DNA of 41,001 bases from Coleofasciculus sp. LEGE 07092 (lineage in GTDB: Bacteria > Cyanobacteriota > Cyanobacteriia > Cyanobacteriales > Coleofasciculaceae), in the NCBI RefSeq assembly GCF_015207375.1, contig NZ_JADEWY010000052.1, positions 1 to 41,001 on the forward strand, read 5' to 3'. A model generated the notes under the pieces. The model ran no database searches, was not told where the DNA came from, and saw nothing but the letters and a program-made list of their open reading frames with translations. Each line of letters starts with the position of its first letter. The stretch's first letter is position 1. The position numbers and the translations under genes were made by a program. Positions 9,283 through 18,400 of this stretch are shown here, piece by piece.

Positions 9283-11844
9283 ATGCAGCCCATTCGTACA
9301 TTTAATGTCTCCCCTTCCCTGCCTAAGGCGCTTGAACCCTTGCGGAAGCTAGCGTATAACTTGCACTGGGATTGGAATGTCGAGACCAAAGATTTATTCC
9401 GACGGCTAGACCGTGACTTGTGGGAGTCAAGCCGCCACAATCCAGTATTGATGCTGGGCACCATCAGCCAAGCGCGGCTCACTGAAGTTGCCGAAGACGA
9501 AGGTTTTTTGGCGCAAATGGAACGGGCATCCCAACAGTTGGATAGTTACCTGACAGAGCGGACGTGGTATCGCAAGCATCGCGGCAAAAGTGAGGTCGAT
9601 GAATGCTATGCCTACTTCTGTGCTGAGTACGGTTTAGTCGATTGCTTACCCATTTACTCCGGCGGTTTGGGAGTCTTGGCGGGTGATCATCTCAAATCAG
9701 CCTCTGACTTGGGTTTGCCTCTTGTTGCCGTTGGCTTACTCTATCAGGAAGGCTATTTTGCCCAGTATCTGAATGCTGATGGTTGGCAGCAAGAGCGCTA
9801 CCCGATCAACGACTTCTACAATATGCCACTGCATCTAGAGCGTAACCCTGATGGCTCAGAGCTGCGGATTGCAGTAGACTATCCAGGTCGCACTGTCTAT
9901 GCTCGAGTCTGGCGGGTACAAGTCGGAACCGTACCCCTTTACTTGCTCGATACCAATATTGAACCTAACAATCCCTACGACCACGACATTACCGATGAGT
10001 TGTACGGTGGTGACCAAGACTTGCGAATTCACCAAGAAATCATGTTGGGAATTGGCGGGGTTCAGGCGTTAAAAGCATTAGGCATCAAGCCCACAGTCTA
10101 TCATCTCAATGAAGGTCACTCTGCCTTTTTGATTCTGGAGCGCATTCGTCAGCTCATGCAGGAAGATGGTTTGAGCTTTGATGAAGCCAAACAGGTCGCT
10201 CAGTCTACCCAAGCTTTCACTACCCACACGCCTGTATCCGCTGGATTTGACTTATTCCCCCCGGATAAAGCGATGTACTACATCGGACATTACGCCGACA
10301 TCTTCGGCTTATCACGAGAGGAATTTCTGGCGCTGGGGCGGGAAGATACGGGTAGTTTACAATCCCCCTTTAGCATGGCAGCCTTGGCACTCAAGACATC
10401 CAGCTTTACCAATGGGGTGAGTCAGTTGCATGGAGATGTATCGCGGCAAATGTTTAAGGGGCTGTGGCCTGAGCTGCCATTAATAGAAGTCCCGATTACT
10501 GCAATTACCAATGGCACCCATGCTCGTAGTGTCGTAGCCAAGTCTACTCAGGAACTGTATGATCGCTATCTAGGTCCAAGCTGGTCGGATAAAGGTTCTG
10601 AAGACCCCCTCTGGGAACGGGTTGACTCAATTCCAGATGAGGAGTTGTGGCGCAATCACGAACGCTGCCGCTCGGAAATGGTGGTGTCTTTGCGAGAACG
10701 GTTGCAAAACCATTTGCGCGATCGCGGTGCGATGCCAGCAGAACTCGCTCACGCGAAGGAAGTCCTAGACCCCAGCATCTTGACAATTGGCTTTGCCCGT
10801 CGGTTTGCCACCTATAAGCGAGCCAATTTGTTCCTACAGGACATGGAACGGATTAAGAAAATTATGATGGGCAATAAAGCTCGACAAGTGCAGTTTGTCA
10901 TTGCTGGCAAAGCCCATCCCAAGGATATGCCCGGAAAAGAATTAATCCGCGAAATTATCCATACCGTTCGGGAAGCTGGAATTGACGATCGGGTGGTTTT
11001 CATTCCCAACTACGATATCCACATAGCGCGGCTGATGGTTGCGGGTTGCGATGTTTGGTTAAATACCCCCCGCCGTCCGAGGGAAGCGTCTGGTACTTCG
11101 GGGATGAAGGCGGCAATGAATGGTCTGCCCAATTTCAGCATCCTTGATGGTTGGTGGAATGAAGCCGATTATATCCGCACGGGCTGGCCCATTGGTCATG
11201 GGGAAGAATACGACGACCCCGACTACGAGGACAAGGTAGAAGCCAATGCTCTTTATGATTTGCTAGAGCAAGAAGTTGTGCCTCTATTCTACAATCGCGA
11301 CCATGATGGGATTCCTCGCGGCTGGGTTGCGAAGATGAAAGATGCCATTAAGCTTAATACTCCGTTCTTTAATACAGCCAGAATGTTGCGGGATTACGCG
11401 ATGCGTGGCTATTTCCCTGCTAGCGATCGCTACTCGGCAATGACTAGGGATAATTACAAACCCGCCAAAGAATTAGCCCAGTGGAAGCAGGGGCTATTTG
11501 AACAGTGGTACACCATCAAAATTGAAGATATTGACATTGCCGCACCCAATGAATTGGTCGTCAATCAATCCGTTGCTGTCAAAACCCGCCTTAATCTAGC
11601 AGGATTGACGGCAAACGACGTGCAGGTTGAACTCTATCAAGGTGAAGTCAATGCTGACGGACAGATTATAAACGGTTTGCCAGTGGTTATGGATTACCAA
11701 GGCACGGACGAACACAATGTCAGTATTTATACGGCTGATATCCTGTATGAATCCAGTGGCTTGCAGGGGTTGTCCCTGCGCGTGCTACCCAAGCACGACA
11801 ATCTGTCAAGTCTCTACGAACCTGGCTTAGTTCTCTGGGCGTAA
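9283..11844 (+). CDS. glgP: Alpha-glucan (glycogen) phosphorylase
   Basis: An 853-residue GT35 phosphorylase of the DUF3417-containing subfamily, which releases glucose 1-phosphate from alpha-1,4-glucan. The N-terminal domain (residues about 1-115, LRKLAYNLHWDWN) is typical of this subfamily rather than of the classical muscle/GlgP type. The catalytic core includes AEYGL, GGLGVLAGDHLKSASDLG and HLNEGHSAFL. The pyridoxal-phosphate site is EASGTSGMKAAMNG with Lys at residue 609. The C-terminal 90 residues look like a small beta domain. The gene would mobilise glycogen in the dark. Expression may end at the hairpin at 11934-11970. Confidence 0.95.
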   Translation: MQPIRTFNVSPSLPKALEPLRKLAYNLHWDWNVETKDLFRRLDRDLWESSRHNPVLMLGTISQARLTEVAEDEGFLAQMERASQQLDSYLTERTWYRKHRGKSEVDECYAYFCAEYGLVDCLPIYSGGLGVLAGDHLKSASDLGLPLVAVGLLYQEGYFAQYLNADGWQQERYPINDFYNMPLHLERNPDGSELRIAVDYPGRTVYARVWRVQVGTVPLYLLDTNIEPNNPYDHDITDELYGGDQDLRIHQEIMLGIGGVQALKALGIKPTVYHLNEGHSAFLILERIRQLMQEDGLSFDEAKQVAQSTQAFTTHTPVSAGFDLFPPDKAMYYIGHYADIFGLSREEFLALGREDTGSLQSPFSMAALALKTSSFTNGVSQLHGDVSRQMFKGLWPELPLIEVPITAITNGTHARSVVAKSTQELYDRYLGPSWSDKGSEDPLWERVDSIPDEELWRNHERCRSEMVVSLRERLQNHLRDRGAMPAELAHAKEVLDPSILTIGFARRFATYKRANLFLQDMERIKKIMMGNKARQVQFVIAGKAHPKDMPGKELIREIIHTVREAGIDDRVVFIPNYDIHIARLMVAGCDVWLNTPRRPREASGTSGMKAAMNGLPNFSILDGWWNEADYIRTGWPIGHGEEYDDPDYEDKVEANALYDLLEQEVVPLFYNRDHDGIPRGWVAKMKDAIKLNTPFFNTARMLRDYAMRGYFPASDRYSAMTRDNYKPAKELAQWKQGLFEQWYTIKIEDIDIAAPNELVVNQSVAVKTRLNLAGLTANDVQVELYQGEVNADGQIINGLPVVMDYQGTDEHNVSIYTADILYESSGLQGLSLRVLPKHDNLSSLYEPGLVLWA

Positions 11845-11933
11845 GCTCAACAAGTATGAAGTATGAAATATTAAGCCAAACGCTAAGAATGCTGGATGCT
11901 TAATTTCATCCTTTATCTTCTTTTTTGGCAGGA

Positions 11934-11970
11934 TACCCCACCCTCAACTCTTGTAGGGTGGGGTAGTTTT
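11934..11970 (+). terminator. Rho-independent-like terminator after glgP
   Basis: A perfect 11-base-pair stem, TACCCCACCCT (11934-11944) with AGGGTGGGGTA (11955-11965), closes a ten-base loop. It is followed by GTTTT on the plus strand, 90 bases past the glgP stop. The T tract is short, but stem strength and position fit a terminator. It also sits at the end of the minus-strand cassette and could act there. Confidence 0.75.
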
Positions 11971-12019
11971 CGATTTGAGTGTGAAGCGAAGCTATTCGCC
12001 TTTACGAAACATCTATCTG

Positions 12020-12889
12020 CTATTTCTGTGTCTTTTCATCCGGCTGACTGGAATCAGGCTTCAAATCGCCACCGGAAAATGAGGGAATTCCCCGCGATCT
12101 AAAGGATTGTGCGATCGCATCCCGTGCTGATTGTCTGTACTGTTGCTTTCTTTTTTCTTCTAAGCGCTTCTCTTCATCAATGAATAAATCTTGGCTCAAC
12201 GTCTGAATCGTTTCATCAATTGTCTGCCCAATTGCATCAGGTGACTGGTTGATTTTGTCTGCCAAATCTCGCAGCTTAGATACAATTTCTTTGAGATACC
12301 CCTCGATATTTGAGGAAGAAAGCACCTCTTGCAGCTTGTCGGGAAATTCCTCTATGTCCTCACTGAGGTTGATTCCCTGGGTGGAGAGCGTTTTTCGTAG
12401 GGAGTGTAAACGAGCTCGGGCAGCCTCAACTTCGGTAGGGTTTTTAGACGTTGAGGCACTGACAAATTCCTTTAGTTCAGTGTAAAGATTGAGAAAGGCG
12501 GTTTGGATAGCTTCAGGATTATTTTGGAGTTCTTCAGGAGTGACACCCAGAAGTGTGGAGATGAGATTATGAGTTGATTGAGTATCGTCAGATGATGGAG
12601 TAGGATTTGATGGAGCGGCTTGTGATTTCTGTGTTGAGAATGCCACGAAGTTGGAAAAGGCATTTTTAGCTTCCTCTAAAGCTTGGTTCATTTCAGCTTG
12701 GAGGTAAGCTTTTGCCTCTGATTCTGTAATTTCAAAGGAGGCTATGGAAGCAGAATCAACATTTTTTTCATCCCCACTGAGATTACAAAGGATAAAGTCT
12801 CCAGTTACCAGATCTTGGTCGTCGGGAATGAGGAAGTAACGCGATCGGGTGGAATCCAACCAAAGAGAATGTTTGTTATCACTGCTCAT
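12020..12889 (-). CDS. Hypothetical helical protein, end of toxin cassette
   Basis: I do not recognise this 289-residue protein. Its first 45 residues are predicted compact (SLWLDSTRSRYFLIPDDQD). The rest is mostly amphipathic helix with Ser/Pro/Thr linkers. The C-terminal third is rich in Glu/Lys/Gln (EEKRLEEKRKQQYRQ) and probably forms a coiled coil. There is no signal peptide or membrane segment. It is the last gene of the minus-strand run that begins with the toxin, 81 bases after the pentapeptide-repeat gene. Part of its C-terminal coding sequence (residues about 244-260) exists as a second copy at 20911-20962, upstream of the toxin, so it had a paralogue there or took part in a duplication. 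Confidence 0.75.
   Translation of the reverse strand: MSSDNKHSLWLDSTRSRYFLIPDDQDLVTGDFILCNLSGDEKNVDSASIASFEITESEAKAYLQAEMNQALEEAKNAFSNFVAFSTQKSQAAPSNPTPSSDDTQSTHNLISTLLGVTPEELQNNPEAIQTAFLNLYTELKEFVSASTSKNPTEVEAARARLHSLRKTLSTQGINLSEDIEEFPDKLQEVLSSSNIEGYLKEIVSKLRDLADKINQSPDAIGQTIDETIQTLSQDLFIDEEKRLEEKRKQQYRQSARDAIAQSFRSRGIPSFSGGDLKPDSSQPDEKTQK
12109..12160 (-). repeat. 52-bp direct repeat, copy A (within hypothetical gene)
   Basis: This 52-base segment of the hypothetical gene recurs at 20911-20962 in the same orientation with only two mismatches. It encodes part of the Gln/Lys/Arg-rich helix and includes a HIP1 site. The copies lie 8.8 kb apart, one near each end of the toxin cassette. Confidence 0.9.
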
Positions 12890-12970
12890 AGGAATCTACT
12901 AATATCCAGCCTAATCTTTACTCTCTCGTTGCTTGTGATTGATGCCATCTGGCTTGTAGTCCTATCGTTC

Positions 12971-13609
12971 CTATCTCGGTGCTGCTCCGGAATCGAACAG
13001 CGCATCTGTTAGCTTGGCTCCGTCCCAGTTTACGCCTTCCAATTTCGCCTCCCGGAAGTCAGCCTCAGAGAAATCCCCACCCGAAAGGTTGGCTTGGGTC
13101 AAATCAGCCTTATTAAAAGTGGCTTTTACAAAGCTTCCGCCCCGCAGATCAGCCTGTACCATCTGAACGCGGTTGAAACCTGTATCGTCTGCCTTGACGT
13201 TCCGAAGCATTGCCCGGTTCAGCCGACTACCGAAGAACAGAGAACCCTCTAGATCGGCACCCGTTAGGTCAGCATCCTCCAAGTTGGCATCTTTGCAGTA
13301 GCCATTAATGAAGATCGCGTGCTCTAAGCAGATTTCACGCATAGATGCCCGGTCAAAGGTTGCTAATCCCACGTTCGCATTTGCCAGATGGACACCATCA
13401 AGGTTGGCTTCACTGAAGTCAGCTTCGATCAACTGTGCTTGCGTCAGTAAGGCATAGTCGAACCGTGTACCCCGAGCCAGTAGACCCTCTGCGACGAGTT
13501 CTGTTAAATCCACCCGACGCAAATCTACTCCCGACAAATCAACGTCCTGGACGGTTTGTTTAAGACCAATAGCTTGGTGCAATTGCTCTAATATGGAAGA
13601 TTTGCTCAT
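12971..13609 (-). CDS. Pentapeptide-repeat protein
   Basis: A 212-residue protein made almost wholly of A(D/N)LXX-type repeats from residue about 22 to 205 (for example ADFSEANLDG, ANLEDADLTGADLEG, ADLTQANLSGGDF). These fold into a right-handed quadrilateral beta-helix. There is no signal peptide, so it is probably cytoplasmic. Such proteins are very common in cyanobacteria and most lack a known role; some protect gyrase. The gene lies 34 bases downstream of the 250-residue gene and in the same run as the toxin, so a protective or accessory role is possible but is only inferred from position. Confidence 0.88.
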   Translation of the reverse strand: MSKSSILEQLHQAIGLKQTVQDVDLSGVDLRRVDLTELVAEGLLARGTRFDYALLTQAQLIEADFSEANLDGVHLANANVGLATFDRASMREICLEHAIFINGYCKDANLEDADLTGADLEGSLFFGSRLNRAMLRNVKADDTGFNRVQMVQADLRGGSFVKATFNKADLTQANLSGGDFSEADFREAKLEGVNWDGAKLTDALFDSGAAPR

Positions 13610-13643
13610 AGGTTACGCTCTTTCTAGGGAGGTGTATTGTCCG

Positions 13644-14396
13644 TTATGCTACTTGGCTGGAACTCTTTTCCGGAATCGGTATCCAGTTAGCTCCAGGCTT
13701 GTATGCGAGGATTGTAGTATAGTCACCGAAGACACCAGAGGGCTGAAGGTGCTTCATCACCTCATGTTGACGGCTGCTTAACGTTTCCACATCTGATTCC
13801 CACGGCTGCTGCACTAAATCCAACTGGATGCCACCCCAAGGTGTATCCTGGATTATTGCACCGGAATTGGACAAGCGTTCGCGACCAATTAGCTGTACCA
13901 AGTGCGAACCAAACCAGGTACGAGCGCACACAGGGTTTAATCCATACTTTTGCAGTTCATCAGCGTTGATTTTTCCAGATGCACAGTATTCTTGGCTACC
14001 TTCAAGCCAGACGGGGTGAACTAATCCGAACTCTGCCTCTAGCTCTGCGGCGAGAGCATCCCCAAGTGCAAAGACGCGAGGCAAGTCCTTCTGGCGAAGG
14101 CTGGAGCCAAACTCTACATTGACATAATTAAGACCCTGATTTCTGGCTGAAAAATAAGCTTTGTAACGGGGGGATTGCCCTCGGTGCAGACCAGGCATAT
14201 AAAAATCGGTTTTGAAATCGCTGACTGTAGTGAGTACTTCATTACGGTCGTATGGATTACGTGCACGTTCATCTACACCCCAGTGAGTAGGGACAAACTC
14301 TTTGACACTTTCAAAAGCATTTACTAAATGCTCTAGACCTGGGCTGCTGCGAAGGGAGCTTTTGGTAATTACAACTATTTCAACTCTGTCAGGCAT
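13644..14396 (-). CDS. Unrecognised protein, possible second immunity protein
   Basis: A 250-residue soluble protein that I cannot assign with confidence. It starts MPDRVEIVVITKSS, carries no signal peptide or membrane helix, and has a conserved-looking core with TWFGSHLVQLIGRERL, TPWGGIQLDLV and QHEVMKHLQPSG. The layout of a 'phe-gly ... leu-ile-gly' segment followed by a Gly-Gly beta strand recalls the DUF3396/TsiV3-like immunity fold, but this is pattern memory, not a match. Its place in the run behind a polymorphic toxin and an Imm26-like gene fits an extra immunity protein. A GGGAGG lies about 14 bases before the ATG, farther than ideal. Confidence 0.7.
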   Translation of the reverse strand: MPDRVEIVVITKSSLRSSPGLEHLVNAFESVKEFVPTHWGVDERARNPYDRNEVLTTVSDFKTDFYMPGLHRGQSPRYKAYFSARNQGLNYVNVEFGSSLRQKDLPRVFALGDALAAELEAEFGLVHPVWLEGSQEYCASGKINADELQKYGLNPVCARTWFGSHLVQLIGRERLSNSGAIIQDTPWGGIQLDLVQQPWESDVETLSSRQHEVMKHLQPSGVFGDYTTILAYKPGANWIPIPEKSSSQVA

Positions 14397-14549
14397 GGGA
14401 CGAGTTTTATACCTCCCTGCGTATCTTTATTAAGATATAGCCTTTCTCACGGTTGTGAGGTACACTTTGAATTTCAAACCCATGACTGCTGACTAAAAGG
14501 AGAAATTACTGTACCTCATGAGTATGAGAACCGCTATAGCTAAGTTCTA

Positions 14550-14759
14550 CTATCTAGCTTGCCACTTTCGGCAAGAGGGACAAAGAGGTGCGAGTTTCAA
14601 CATAGATTTACCGCAAAAGCGACAATTTTTGCGTTCCTTGTTTAAGTACTGTTCTTGGATCATTTCCACAAGCGCATCACGAGTAGTATCTTCACCACAG
14701 GTAGGACATAATTTGACATTCTCATCAACTGGGCTTAGACAGTAGGGACAAAGAATCAT
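14550..14759 (-). CDS. Double zinc-ribbon protein
   Basis: A 69-residue protein with four CxxC pairs: CPYC, CPTC, CRFC and CPSC, enough for two zinc ribbons joined by a helix (DALVEMIQEQYLNKE). I chose ATG at 14759, because a GGAGAGGGAGAGG run ends eight bases before it and the protein then begins directly at MILCPYC. A longer frame back to 14840 would overlap the immunity gene and lacks a clear ribosome-binding site. Cyanobacterial genomes carry many such ribbons. Its role here is unknown; it follows the Imm26-like gene by 46 bases and is probably co-transcribed. Confidence 0.8.
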   Translation of the reverse strand: MILCPYCLSPVDENVKLCPTCGEDTTRDALVEMIQEQYLNKERKNCRFCGKSMLKLAPLCPSCRKWQAR

Positions 14760-14805
14760 TATCTGTACCTCTCCCTCTCCTGACATATTCGTCACTGGTG
14801 ATTCC

Positions 14806-15462
14806 TCATTTCTTGGTTGAGTAAAATCGCTGGATATCATAACCTAGACGAGTAGACATCTCGTAATATGACTGATTCTCATCCTCGCCAAGCAGATGAT
14901 ATATCTCACTTCTATGCTTTGCAAAGCGTAAATCAGAGTCCTTTAAACTTCGCAATTCAATGTCTTTCAGTCGAGGATTATTGATTTCATCTGCTCTTCC
15001 CAAATAGTAAAGACATATTTCACCTATGATGCCTGATGGCTTTTTGGTTCTATATACATTTATACGCTCAAGTTCTTCCTCTCTTAAATCAATATCTAAA
15101 GCAATTTCTCCTCTAATAAACTGAGCGCGTAGTCCCCGAGCAACCAATGACTCTGGAAACTCTACCTCTTTTGGATCGATAGTTTCGTGAGCGATGATGC
15201 TCCATTCACCTGACTCTAAGGAATTTGAACTAATAAAAACACCTGGAATTAGAACCTCTGAACGATTTGCAGTAGGTTCAGAAAAAGTTGATTTGTAGAT
15301 TTCTACTAGGACAGAACCATTGAAAAAAACCAATGGTGACTCAGGTTTGATTAACTTCGGACGTATACACTGCTGCTTAACATCCAGCATAATACGACCA
15401 CACATATACTCGCTTGTGGGGAGTTTGAAGGTAAAGATATCGCCAGCTTTGAACTTTGTCAT
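14806..15462 (-). CDS. Imm26-like immunity protein
   Basis: A 218-residue soluble protein just behind the toxin gene. Residues about 1-110 resemble the all-beta Imm26 family of polymorphic-toxin immunity proteins: FKAGDIFTFKLPTSEYMCGRI matches the family's opening 'GD-hydrophobic strand-GRV' pattern, followed by alternating strands. The C-terminal half is more helical (GYDIQRFYSTKK at the end) and is not part of the motif I know. I chose ATG at 15462, eight bases after the toxin stop codon; a TTG at 15480 would make the two genes overlap. The near-zero spacing is typical of toxin-immunity pairs. Predicted role: to bind the GIY-YIG toxin domain in the producing cell. The family call is from memory of the motif. 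Confidence 0.72.
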   Translation of the reverse strand: MTKFKAGDIFTFKLPTSEYMCGRIMLDVKQQCIRPKLIKPESPLVFFNGSVLVEIYKSTFSEPTANRSEVLIPGVFISSNSLESGEWSIIAHETIDPKEVEFPESLVARGLRAQFIRGEIALDIDLREEELERINVYRTKKPSGIIGEICLYYLGRADEINNPRLKDIELRSLKDSDLRFAKHRSEIYHLLGEDENQSYYEMSTRLGYDIQRFYSTKK

Positions 15463-15470
15463 TTTGAATT

Positions 15471-18400
15471 TTACATACAAGGGTTATGACCTTGGCTATA
15501 TAATACAAATTTTTCTGGTGTTATTGCATTGATGCGGTTTATCAGTTTCCCTACCCCAACGCCGCCGTGTTTGTCGATATAATATTGTTCCCAAACAGCA
15601 GTTTCATAACGAGTCCAGCCGCTGTCTGGACTTGAGCGTATACTCTTTGACTCAAGAACAGTATCAATGAGATTTTTAGGGAAATCTGGTGCTCTACGCA
15701 ATGGATCATCCAGTGGGATATAACCCTTGCTCTCTCGATTATTGATATAGTCGTGAACGGCACTCTTTGGATCGTTTAGGTGATGTTCAAACCTGGTATC
15801 GACTCCCTGAATAGATTTACCTATATAAATGACCTCACCAGTATTCAAATCTCGAACTGCGTATATATCTGTTGCAAAGGTATCTGTTTTTTCGAAACCT
15901 GATGTATTCCCGTCACCATCACCATTATGAACAAGAACACCTGACGAGTTAACAAAGTAGTTGTGGAATTGCTCTACCTCGAAATTGTAAGTGTCTTCTT
16001 CAGCAGCATAGGTTTCCACTGAGTGGACTGTGAGTAAATCACTATTTATTAACCTCAGCATCATACCTTTTTGTATGTCTACTGCTCGAAGCCATTTACT
16101 TTCACTTTCTACCCAGTAGGGGTGACTGCGGGTAGAAGAAAGTTTTCCTTGTTCAGTTTCAATAACTACTATAAATTGAGTCCAGTTTTTGTGAACTGCT
16201 GTAATTGGGCGTTCTACTACACAATTTGCATCAAAGTCATAGGCAAATACGAATTTGCCAGGAGCAAGATTTTCGATCGCTTGATCACCTTCTGGAGTCT
16301 TGACTAAAGTTCCAGCAGGGAAGCAAGGCGGTTTGGATTTGTCACCCTTGAGGTAAGCTTGCCAAGCCTCAAACACTTCTCCTTCTGTGGGCAGATTTTG
16401 TCTAGTACCAGTTGGTTCAATGGGTCGTATGGGTGCTGCAAGCCGTCCAGTCTCAGGGTTGAGGCGCTGTCCATTCTGATAGTATTGTTTCAGCTCGGCG
16501 TCAGATAGTGTTGATTTGGGATAACGACTTTTATAGTCGGCAATGAACTCGGCTTCGGTCATCGTGGGATCATCCCAACGCTTACCCGAAGAACCGACTT
16601 GCTCGTTTGTCGTTGATACTGGTTCCTCAGATTTAACTGTAGATGCCTCGTCGTCAAGCCTGGGTTTTTTGTTCCCTCCTTGCTCAACAAGCTCTGCTGC
16701 CTCTTCAGCTTTTCGCTTCGGGTTAGATATACTGTCAACTTCAGGATTATCTATCAGGTCACATTTACCCGTACAACGGAGGACTTCGCCTTCTTTTGTA
16801 ACTTTGATCTCGCGTCCATCAGCAGTTGGCTCTTTGGCAACCACTCCAGGTTCGACTTCCGGTTCATCTGCATGGGTTGTGCGTCCACTGGGTGTATCCG
16901 TCTCAGGAGCTTTCACCTCAGTCTCAGGAGCCTTCACCTCAGTGTCGGGGGTTTTGACTTCTGTTTCAGGAGCCTTGACTTCCGTATCAGGAGCTTTCAC
17001 TTCTGTCTCAGGAGTTTTCACCTCCACTTCAGGTTGTTTGACGCTGGGCAGATCAACATCCGGACGACCACCCGTCGGCACATCTATGCCACCGCCAAAA
17101 CCACTCTTAACTTTACTTCCCGCGTAACCGCCAACTCCTTCTCCAAACTGGGAAGATTTGCCTTGAATTCCCTCAATACTCTTAATCTTACCGAGCTGAC
17201 CCATACCCACCGACATTGCCAACCCCATACCAGCAGCCGTTAGAATTCCTTCCCAGGTGATAGGATTGCCTGATGCTAAATCGCCCAAAATATTGCCAGC
17301 CGTATCTAATGCCATATCAATCCCAACTTTCAGGAGGGATTGAGTTAGTCCCGCACCTTTAACAAGAGCGTTACCTAACACACCACCTGCACCGCCAAGG
17401 GCACCCCCAATTGCACCCACAAGAGCGGCTTTGCCCACGCCATCCATGAGATTCTTGCCGTCGATGACATTATTGCCCATCTGGATCACAGCACCAGACG
17501 CCGCACCCACAATCGCACCGCCCACAATAGCCCCAACCGCACTGGCAGTTGCCGCACTTGCCCCCAGCGCTCCAGCGGCTGCACCGACTGCGCCAATGAC
17601 AGCCGGACCAATGACCAGAGCGACAACGACAATCACTGCGATAACGAGAATAATCTTGAGAATCCCTTTCCAGCGGGGTTGTACCTGAGCGGCCGCTTCA
17701 TCACCATATTTCTGGATATCGGCATCCATTTTGTCTAAAGCACCACGCAGCCCATCTTCTAACCCCTTGGCACTATCCTTGAATCCGTTCTCTAGGTTTT
17801 TGTCGATCTGGTCGAAAAGATTTTTAACGCCGTCAGTGACTTTGCCGAAGCCTTCAACGGTTGTATCGGCACTCTTGGTAACTGTAGTTGTATGGGTTTG
17901 CTGAAGCTGAGTGAAAGTATTAGTAGCACCCTGCTTTAAACCAGTCAGGGTGGCGGTTAAGCCTTGACCTGCGGCTGTGGACTCTTCAATTGCGCTCTGA
18001 CCCATTGAGGTGAGTGCCTGAAGCGTCTGCTGATTGCCCTGTGTGATCCCTTGAACAGAGCCAGCAATGCCCTGCTCAAGCTGACCTTGTACAGTAGCAA
18101 TCGCACCGTCAATCTGCCCCAGAGTTTCAGCTAGAATAGCACTCAAAGCCTGTGGGTCAGGAGCTGCCATCCCTTGCATTTCACCTTGGAAACCTTGTAA
18201 GGTGCTTTGTAGGTTAGAAGCGGCTTGGTTAACCCCATCTTGTAAAGATGCGATCGCTTTTTGGGCATCTCGGTCAATGGCTAATATCTGCCGCTGACCA
18301 TAATCAGCCAGCAGTTGCAATTGGGCAGCTTCCTGTTGCTCTAGGGATTGTAGAGTACTTTCGAGGGTCTTGTTGGCTGATTCAGTCAGGCTTGTCTGTG

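Noticed and set aside
15900..16400. HINT domain as a true intein
   Set aside because: There is no catalytic extein context after the HN; a GIY-YIG toxin follows, which fits a polymorphic-toxin HINT.
16543..17127. 194-codon plus-strand frame opposite the toxin linker
   Set aside because: It mirrors the 21-base repeat and other toxin codons; it has no ribosome-binding site or recognisable domain.
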